Source: Nostoc sp. TH1S01
Lineage (GTDB): Bacteria; Cyanobacteriota; Cyanobacteriia; Cyanobacteriales; Nostocaceae
Direction of reading: 5' to 3'
DNA: 64,000 nucleotides
Assembly: GCA_018993265.1 (NCBI GenBank)
Contig: JAGKSW010000011.1
Span: 1-64,000 of the forward strand
The position numbers and the translations under genes were made by a program. Positions within the stretch are counted from its first letter, which is position 1. Each line of letters starts with the position of its first letter. The notes beneath the pieces are model-generated. The model was not told where the DNA came from, did no database searches, and saw only the letters and a program-made list of their open reading frames with translations. Of this stretch, positions 58,415 to 64,000 are shown piece after piece.

Positions 58415-59119
58415 CTACAAGCGATTTTTACTGGGAATGACAATCATGGCAAAATAAGGTACTTCAGCTGGATCAACTTCATTCAAGGGTACAATTCGCT
58501 GCTGTGACATTGTTGCCCGCTCAATATACAATGCCCGTGATGCTAGTCCTAACTGCTCCAAAATGCCTCGCACTTTGGCAAAATGGCGGCCTAGTTTCAT
58601 AATTGCGGCTGCATCGGTGGTGAGTAGTTGGGTAATGAGTTCTTCGGCTGGTAACGGGGCTGGTAAAACGGTGAGAATATCGTTGTAGTAGGTGAAGGGT
58701 ACACCTAAAGCCACGGGACAAGCCATGAGAGAGGAAACACCAGGAACAACTTCCGTATGGTAATTCTCAGATAAACGTGTGAATACATACATAAACGAGC
58801 CGTAGAAAAACGGGTCACCTTCACACAGCACAACGACATCACGTCCAGCAGCCAGATGTTGAGCAATTGGCTCAACTTCCTGGTCGTAAATAGCTTTGGC
58901 TTTTTCTGGTTCTAAGGCGCGGGGGAGGTGAAAGGCGACTTCGATTTGGTTGCCTGTCAAATATTGGGAAACGATCGCCCGCGCTATACTCTCTTTATCG
59001 GTGGCTGATTGATAGGCAATTACAGGTGCAGCCTGCAATAACCGCAGTGCTTTAATAGTCAGCAGTTCGGGGTCGCCAGGGCCTACGCCAACTCCATACA
59101 AACGGCCTTTGGTTGTCAT
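58415..59119 (-). CDS. cobI: Precorrin-2 C20-methyltransferase CobI/CbiL
   Basis: Cobalamin biosynthesis enzyme that methylates precorrin-2 at C20 using SAM. The 234-residue product shows the tetrapyrrole methylase start GRLYGVGVGPGDPELLTIKA, VVLCEGDPFFYGSFMYVF (substrate loop), VVPGVSSLMACPVALGVPF and AAAIMKLGRHFAKVRGIL. It starts two bases after cobH and ends the cobG-cobH-cobI operon. The distinction from other C-methyltransferases rests on the length and the FYGSFMY block. Confidence 0.9.
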   Translation of the reverse strand: MTTKGRLYGVGVGPGDPELLTIKALRLLQAAPVIAYQSATDKESIARAIVSQYLTGNQIEVAFHLPRALEPEKAKAIYDQEVEPIAQHLAAGRDVVVLCEGDPFFYGSFMYVFTRLSENYHTEVVPGVSSLMACPVALGVPFTYYNDILTVLPAPLPAEELITQLLTTDAAAIMKLGRHFAKVRGILEQLGLASRALYIERATMSQQRIVPLNEVDPAEVPYFAMIVIPSKNRL

Positions 59120-59121
59120 GA

Positions 59122-59754
59122 TTATTCTTCCTCCGTTGCCAAGGCGTTAACTGCGGCGGCGGCGATCGCACTGCCACCCCGCCGACCGTATAATGTCATA
59201 AATGGTACATTCCGGCTATCTGCTGCTAAGGCGGCTTTTGATTCGGCTGCACCGACAAATCCCACAGGGAAACCCAAAATCACCGCAGGTTTAGGCGCTC
59301 CTTCGTCTAGCATTTCGAGTAACCTAAATAGGGCGGTGGGTGCATTGCCAATGGCAACGACTGAGTTTTCTAAATGCGATCGCCATAATTCTAAAGCTGC
59401 GGCTGACCTTGTATTACCAAGTTTTTGAGCGAGTTCTGGGACTTCGGGATAATTCAGCGTGCAGATAACTTCGTTGTTGGCTGGTAGTCGCCGCCTAGTA
59501 ACTCCCTCAGCCACCATCCGACAATCGCATAAAATTGGTGCGCCAGCTTTGAGTGCGGCGCGTGCAGATTGTACTGCTGTGGGTGAATATCCCAAGTCAG
59601 TCACAATATCCGTCATTCCACAGGCATGGATGAGACGTACAGCAACTTTTGCTACATCTGGCGGCAGTGCATCTAAGTTAGCTTCTGACCGAATGATCGA
59701 AAAAGAATTACGGTAGATTTCGTTAGCGTTTCGGATATAGTCGGACATTTTCAA
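59122..59754 (-). CDS. cobH: Precorrin-8X methylmutase CobH/CbiC
   Basis: Shifts the methyl group from C11 to C12 to give hydrogenobyrinic acid (or the cobalt form). The 210-residue product has the conserved RLIHACGMTDIVTDL (catalytic His), GAPILCDCRMVAEGVTRR and ALFRLLEMLDEG. PAVILGFPVGFVGAAESK and LYGRRGGSAIAAAAVNAL end the protein. It lies between cobG (28 bp) and cobI (2 bp) on the same strand. Identification is secure. Confidence 0.95.
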   Translation of the reverse strand: MKMSDYIRNANEIYRNSFSIIRSEANLDALPPDVAKVAVRLIHACGMTDIVTDLGYSPTAVQSARAALKAGAPILCDCRMVAEGVTRRRLPANNEVICTLNYPEVPELAQKLGNTRSAAALELWRSHLENSVVAIGNAPTALFRLLEMLDEGAPKPAVILGFPVGFVGAAESKAALAADSRNVPFMTLYGRRGGSAIAAAAVNALATEEE

Positions 59755-59782
59755 TTAAAAACCGCAGATAAACCCTGATAAA

Positions 59783-61372
59783 TTATGATGGCTGAGAAAA
59801 TGATTCTTGTAGTTGGGCATTTTCATATCGATTGACAAATTTCTCAAAAGGTTCGCCAGAATTAAGACTGTAAATTTTATACACTTTGAGTATTTGTTCA
59901 ATAATTGCAGGCAATTCTGTAAAACTCACGTCTTGATAGATTTTGCGACCGAATTTTTCGTGACTATCACTATCGCCAACATAAATGTGATAACTTTCTA
60001 TATTGCGATCGCTCACACCTAGTAAAGTGATGTCACCTGTGTGATGTTGGGCGCAAGATTTTGCACAGCCGCTAAAGTGAATATTAATCGGGCGATCTAG
60101 CTTAACATGAGTTTCGAGATAATCAGCTAATGCCAACGCATGAGCTTTAGTATCTGTAGCCGAAGCCGCACAACCGCGTTTACCAGAACAAGCGACTAAC
60201 GCACTTTTAATATTAGTGACTGTGAAATCTAAGCCTAAGTCGGCTATTTCCCTTTGAACATCAATCACACACTCCTGGGGAATATCAGTGATGAGCAAAT
60301 TTTGCCAAGGTGTGAGTCTGATGGTTCCATTACTATATTTTTCTGTTAAATCACCCAAACGCCGCAACTGTTGAGTTTCTAAGCGACCAAGCGGTAATAC
60401 TACACCGATATAAAATAAATTTTGCTGTCGTTGGGGATGAATCCCAATATGCCAGAAACCTGCTTCCTTTGTTGCTGGGGAAGGTGGTTGAACTAACTGC
60501 TGACAACGCTGCAAAGAAAAAGTTAAACGCTGTTCAACTTGCTGAAGATAATTTTCCCATCCCAAACTGTTGATAACTTCTTGTAAACGTGGCTTGCGCT
60601 TAAGTTGAGTATCAGTATGTTGTAAATAAACATCTGCTAAAGCTGCCAAAATAGACAAACATTGTTCTGGTAACAATATAATTTCTGTATCGATGGGAGG
60701 TTTTCTTTTGATGAAACCCAGATGTAGGCGGAAGTAAACTTGAGCGTCGATTAACTCAGCCCTCAACAAGATATCATTGAGGCGATCGCTTACCGAAACT
60801 TTCCCACCGCCATCAAAGCAAACACTAAACTTGGCCGAGAGTTCAGATAGTTCCGAATGTTCTGCTAAATAAGCATCCCAGCTTTTAACTAAAGCAAGAG
60901 TATCGATTAATTCTTCTGGGTCGATACCTGCTGTTGGGCTAGTCATAATATTACGGATGTGGTCTATAGCGGAATTGTGAGACCCTATACCCAAATCCTG
61001 TAGCTGTTGTAAAACTTCGCTGCTGATACCCTGGCTAATTTCTCTGATTTGCAGGTTAGCGCGATTTGTGACATCCACATAGCCACCACCGTGCATATCT
61101 GCGATCTCTGCGATCGCCTGACATTGTTTACTATTTAGTATCCCACCAGGTATTCTCAGGCGAGATAAAATTCCATCTTGAGCAGATGTAGCGTAGAATA
61201 ACCCCGGACAGGCTGTAAATCCCGAAAGCAACGTCTCAACTCCTTCTCTGTGCAACGCAGAGAGTAGATCATCATGTCTAATAGACACACCCAAAGTTGG
61301 CATTCTGACTTGGGATTTCCCTCCACAGCTGCGGCACAGTCCCGGAATTTCACCGGAGTTTCCCAACTCCAA
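59783..61372 (-). CDS. cobG: Precorrin-3B synthase CobG
   Basis: Siroheme/[4Fe-4S] enzyme of the aerobic cobalamin route, related to sulfite and nitrite reductases. The 529-residue protein has the cluster ligands C395 and C401 in ACSGKRGCAA and C436 and C440 in FSGCAKSCAQH. DVTNRANLQIREIS, the ferredoxin-reductase half-domain motif, is near residue 100. Cys13 and Cys16 near the start form an extra pair. It is the first gene of the operon with cobH and cobI. No cobalamin riboswitch could be recognised in the 237 bases upstream. Confidence 0.88.
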   Translation of the reverse strand: MELGNSGEIPGLCRSCGGKSQVRMPTLGVSIRHDDLLSALHREGVETLLSGFTACPGLFYATSAQDGILSRLRIPGGILNSKQCQAIAEIADMHGGGYVDVTNRANLQIREISQGISSEVLQQLQDLGIGSHNSAIDHIRNIMTSPTAGIDPEELIDTLALVKSWDAYLAEHSELSELSAKFSVCFDGGGKVSVSDRLNDILLRAELIDAQVYFRLHLGFIKRKPPIDTEIILLPEQCLSILAALADVYLQHTDTQLKRKPRLQEVINSLGWENYLQQVEQRLTFSLQRCQQLVQPPSPATKEAGFWHIGIHPQRQQNLFYIGVVLPLGRLETQQLRRLGDLTEKYSNGTIRLTPWQNLLITDIPQECVIDVQREIADLGLDFTVTNIKSALVACSGKRGCAASATDTKAHALALADYLETHVKLDRPINIHFSGCAKSCAQHHTGDITLLGVSDRNIESYHIYVGDSDSHEKFGRKIYQDVSFTELPAIIEQILKVYKIYSLNSGEPFEKFVNRYENAQLQESFSQPS

Positions 61373-61609
61373 GTCTTAGTAATTTACCATGAGACCGTCT
61401 TCGCAATGCTTCATACTTCACATTTTTCATCAATGATTAGTGAATCAACAGATACTCGGCTTCTTGAGGAAGTCCGGTATTTCAGCTATGCAGTTTTTGT
61501 ACATCAAATATGATTGCATAAACTGTACTGCTATCAAATATTGCTCTTCAAGTTGGGAAAACTAACTTTAGTGAAAGTGTAATCTACTACGCCGCTAAAG
61601 GAGATACGA

Positions 61610-63295
61610 ATGAGTACAGTTACCATTCAGGCTAATCAACTTCCTATTCACAAAGTATTTAGTGATGATTTTGTTTTTACGATTCCTCTATATCAGCGTC
61701 CCTATGCTTGGACAACGGAACAAGCTGGAGAACTTTTTGAAGATTTAATCAGTGCTTTGGGAGATAGTGACGAGAAGATTGATGATATTAATCCATACTT
61801 TTTAGGTAGTATTGTACTCATCAAAGGAGATACAACGGATGCTAAGGTTATTGATGGGCAACAGCGTTTAACTACAATTACTGTACTATTAGCTGCTTTA
61901 AGAGCATCGGTTAGTAAAGAATATAAACATATATTAACTAAATACTTATACCAAGAAGATCATTTTGAACCAGAAAATAATATTTATAGGTTGACTTTAC
62001 GTGAAAAAGATACACCATTTTTTAAAGAATATATTCAATCTGAAAGTGGTCTTGATAAATTAAATGTTTTGATTGATAGTAAACTATCAGATAGTTGTAA
62101 AAATCTAAAGCACAATGCCTTGCTATTTATAGATAAGCTGAAAGTAATCACAGAGTCTCAACTTCTGCGCTTTATTCAGTTTCTCACTAAACGTTGCTTT
62201 ATAGTAGTAGTATCAACTCCAGATATTGAATCTGGTTATCGAATATTTTCAGTGTTAAATAATCGAGGTCTTGATTTATCGCACGCTGATATTTTAAAAG
62301 CAGAGATTATTGGAAAAATTCACTCAGAACATCAGGATAAATATAGCGAAAAATGGGAAAATGTGGAAGAAAGATTGGGACGCGATACATTTAAAAGTCT
62401 TTTTTCTCACATTAGAATGATTCATGGGAAATTAAAACCGCGTGAAAGCATACTCAAAGAGTTCAATAAAGATGTTAAGCCATCGCCTACACAATATCCT
62501 CAGCAGTTTATTGATAAAATTTTACTTCCTTTAGCTGATGCTTTTTATGATATCCAGCATCAAGTTTACGAAGGAAGTTTATGGACAGATGAAATTAATA
62601 TATTGTTCCAATGGTTGCAATTTATTGACAATTCAGATTGGATACCACCAGCTATTTTTTATTTATCGCAAAATTATTATAATCCAGATTTATTATTGCG
62701 ATTCTTTTCAGATTTAAATAGACTTGCTTCTGGTTTAATGATTCAAAGAGCTAATATTAACGAACGCATAGAACGTTATAGCAAGTTGCTACACGCTATT
62801 GATAAACGAGAAGATTTGTATACCCCAGACTCACCATTACAATTGACATTACCAGAAAAAGAAAATATCCTCAAAATTCTGGATGGCGACCTTTATTTAA
62901 TCAAGAAAATCAGAACTTATGTTTTACTGCGCTTAGATTCTGCTCTTGCTGAAGGAAAGCCTGCTTATAATTTTTCTAATATTACAGTTGAACACGTACT
63001 ACCACAAAATCCATCTGCTGATAGTGAGTGGTTGACTTTGTTTCCTACTCAGGAAGATAAGGAAAAATATGTACATCAGTTAGGTAATTTAGTTTTACTA
63101 TCTTCTGCTAAAAATAGGATGGCTCAAAACTTTAATTTTGAGGCTAAAAAGCAGAAATATTTTACAACTAAGAAAGGTATTTGTAATTTTGCACTCACTA
63201 CACAAGTGTTGATGGAAAAAGAATGGACATCTGAAGTAATCGAAAAACGGCAAAAAGTTTTAATTGATAAGTTGAAAGAACTTTGGCGTTTGTAA
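61610..63295 (+). CDS. DUF262/DUF1524 nuclease (GmrSD-like)
   Basis: A 561-residue protein of the GmrSD group of modification-dependent or phage-defence nucleases. The N-terminal DUF262 domain has PLYQRPYAW (26-34) and AKVIDGQQRLTT (78-89), the ParB-like DGQQR nucleotidase loop. A helical middle follows. The C-terminal DUF1524 HNH domain carries EHVLPQN (His462) and HQLGNLVLLSSAKNRMAQNF (Asn502). GGAGATACGA precedes the ATG. No other defence gene is adjacent. The target (glucosylated or otherwise modified DNA) is known only for characterised relatives. Confidence 0.85.
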   Translation: MSTVTIQANQLPIHKVFSDDFVFTIPLYQRPYAWTTEQAGELFEDLISALGDSDEKIDDINPYFLGSIVLIKGDTTDAKVIDGQQRLTTITVLLAALRASVSKEYKHILTKYLYQEDHFEPENNIYRLTLREKDTPFFKEYIQSESGLDKLNVLIDSKLSDSCKNLKHNALLFIDKLKVITESQLLRFIQFLTKRCFIVVVSTPDIESGYRIFSVLNNRGLDLSHADILKAEIIGKIHSEHQDKYSEKWENVEERLGRDTFKSLFSHIRMIHGKLKPRESILKEFNKDVKPSPTQYPQQFIDKILLPLADAFYDIQHQVYEGSLWTDEINILFQWLQFIDNSDWIPPAIFYLSQNYYNPDLLLRFFSDLNRLASGLMIQRANINERIERYSKLLHAIDKREDLYTPDSPLQLTLPEKENILKILDGDLYLIKKIRTYVLLRLDSALAEGKPAYNFSNITVEHVLPQNPSADSEWLTLFPTQEDKEKYVHQLGNLVLLSSAKNRMAQNFNFEAKKQKYFTTKKGICNFALTTQVLMEKEWTSEVIEKRQKVLIDKLKELWRL

Positions 63296-63366
63296 TATTA
63301 GATGATGATGGTGCGATCGCTTCAGTATTGGTGATTATCTGAGTTAAATCATCTCATCATACCGTG

Positions 63367-63433
63367 GTGCGTTAGGCGCTCGGATATAGTTTTTGTGATG
63401 AATTACTCACAACCTGCGCCTAACACACCCTAC
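63367..63433. repeat. Dispersed hairpin repeat (GCGTTAGGCGC)
   Basis: GTGCGTTAGGCGC and GCGCCTAACACAC pair around a 36-nt loop, with CCCTACG following. It lies between the DUF262 gene and the convergent pfkA. Third copy of the family in this window. Confidence 0.7.
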
Positions 63434-63443
63434 GAGAATTTGA

Positions 63444-64000
63444 CTATTCTCCTAAATAAATACCTAAACCACGAGCAGTTTGAACCAAAGTATCTTCTGG
63501 GTTGACAGCTTTGTACTGAGCGATCGCTTCTTCGATTGGTACGGTGATCACTTGGCGATTTTGCCAAGCAACCATGTAATCATATTTACATTCCTCAATT
63601 AGATTAACTGCGGCTACACCAAAAGCCGAGGCGACTAATCGGTCTAGGGGCGAGGCTGTACCACCGCGTTGGATGTGTCCTAAGACTGTGACTCGTGTTT
63701 CTGCACCGATGCGATCGCTAATTTGATCGGCTAGATATTCCCCAATTCCCCCATATCGTGATTGACCCAAACGATTAGTTAAGGTGCGAATTTCCCCTTC
63801 TTGAGTCCGCACTGCTTCAGAGACAATAACTAAACAATAGTTTTTGCCTTCTTCTTGCCTGTTTTTAATGTGATAACAAATATCATCCATACTGTAGAGG
63901 ATTTCGGGAATTAAAATCACATCTGCACCCCCGGCAATTCCCGCAGCTAAGGCGATGTGTCCAGCATCACGACCCATGACTTCTAATATCATGACTCGAC
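63444..64000 (-). CDS. pfkA: ATP-dependent 6-phosphofructokinase, C-terminal part
   Basis: The right window edge cuts this gene; only the last 185 or so codons are present. The visible part starts with RVMILEVMGRDAGHIALAAG (substrate and effector site; family block V-E-V-M-G-R-x-x-G). IAGGADVILIPE, IVSEAV and VTVLGHIQRGGTASPLDRLV follow. These are characteristic of bacterial PfkA-type kinases phosphorylating fructose 6-phosphate in glycolysis. The N-terminal ATP-binding half lies outside the window, so a start cannot be given. Confidence 0.9.
   Translation of the reverse strand, partial: RVMILEVMGRDAGHIALAAGIAGGADVILIPEILYSMDDICYHIKNRQEEGKNYCLVIVSEAVRTQEGEIRTLTNRLGQSRYGGIGEYLADQISDRIGAETRVTVLGHIQRGGTASPLDRLVASAFGVAAVNLIEECKYDYMVAWQNRQVITVPIEEAIAQYKAVNPEDTLVQTARGLGIYLGE

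Noticed and set aside
61373-61609. Cobalamin riboswitch upstream of cobG
   Set aside because: No B12-box-like GCCACTG element or matching stem architecture was found; only a degenerate terminator-like hairpin near 61455.

Overview
The window comes from a filamentous, Nostoc-like cyanobacterium. The palindrome GCGATCGC recurs throughout, typical of cyanobacterial genomes. There are genes for the cytochrome b6f subunit PetL, a high-light-inducible protein, the group 1 sigma factor and several cyanobacteria-specific families (DUF1815, DUF2808, DUF2214). Many gaps carry tandem heptanucleotide repeats of the kind known from heterocystous cyanobacteria. No rRNA, tRNA or CRISPR array was found.

Layout. 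1-5.8 kb: bioB, petL, aroB, a HEPN-like orphan, an Uma2-type nuclease and a secreted protein. 6.0-14.4 kb: a polysaccharide deacetylase, then an envelope-glycan locus (EmrE-like carrier, polyprenyl-phosphate glycosyltransferase, GT39 enzyme, PIG-V-like enzyme, DUF2079 protein, methyltransferase). 14.6-16.2 kb: dxr and a small membrane protein. 16.3-24.6 kb: a RiPP locus of lasso-peptide type on the minus strand. It holds a PqqD-like recognition protein (B1), a transglutaminase-like leader peptidase (B2), an asparagine-synthetase-like cyclase (C), a 51-residue precursor (A), an HPr-kinase-like protein, a wrecked ABC exporter, a membrane protein, a nucleotidyltransferase and a glycosyltransferase. 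25.2-32.5 kb: a thioesterase, DUF1815, a deleted Uma2 gene, then the conserved rpmH-rnpA-PH-yidC-khpB-yceD block and DUF2808.

33.1-36.1 kb: the three-gene pyridine nucleotide transhydrogenase operon. 36.2-39.6 kb: an accessory island with a radical-SAM protein and its three-Cys-motif partner TcmP, a truncated Rpn-type gene and a PD-(D/E)XK-like protein. 39.7-49.6 kb: miaA, gyrB, a long gap, sigA, an hli gene, a gyrA/parC-type gene and a response regulator. 50-58.4 kb: TPR protein, TetR regulator, pentapeptide-repeat protein, YdcF-like protein, C-terminal processing protease, glycosyltransferase, a broken DUF2214 gene, an HNH protein and a small conserved protein. 58.4-61.4 kb: the cobalamin genes cobG-cobH-cobI. 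61.6-63.3 kb: a DUF262/DUF1524 nuclease. The right edge cuts a phosphofructokinase gene.

The most unusual region is the lasso-type locus. The leader matches the family pattern exactly, but the core predicted from it has its first acidic residue at position 10 rather than 7-9. A kinase sits beside a precursor that ends in serine, and the exporter has been destroyed, with a roughly 365-bp transposon-like element lying inside its ATPase domain. The TcmP/radical-SAM pair is a second system of unknown biochemistry. Assignments rest on reading motifs by eye; no database search was possible.
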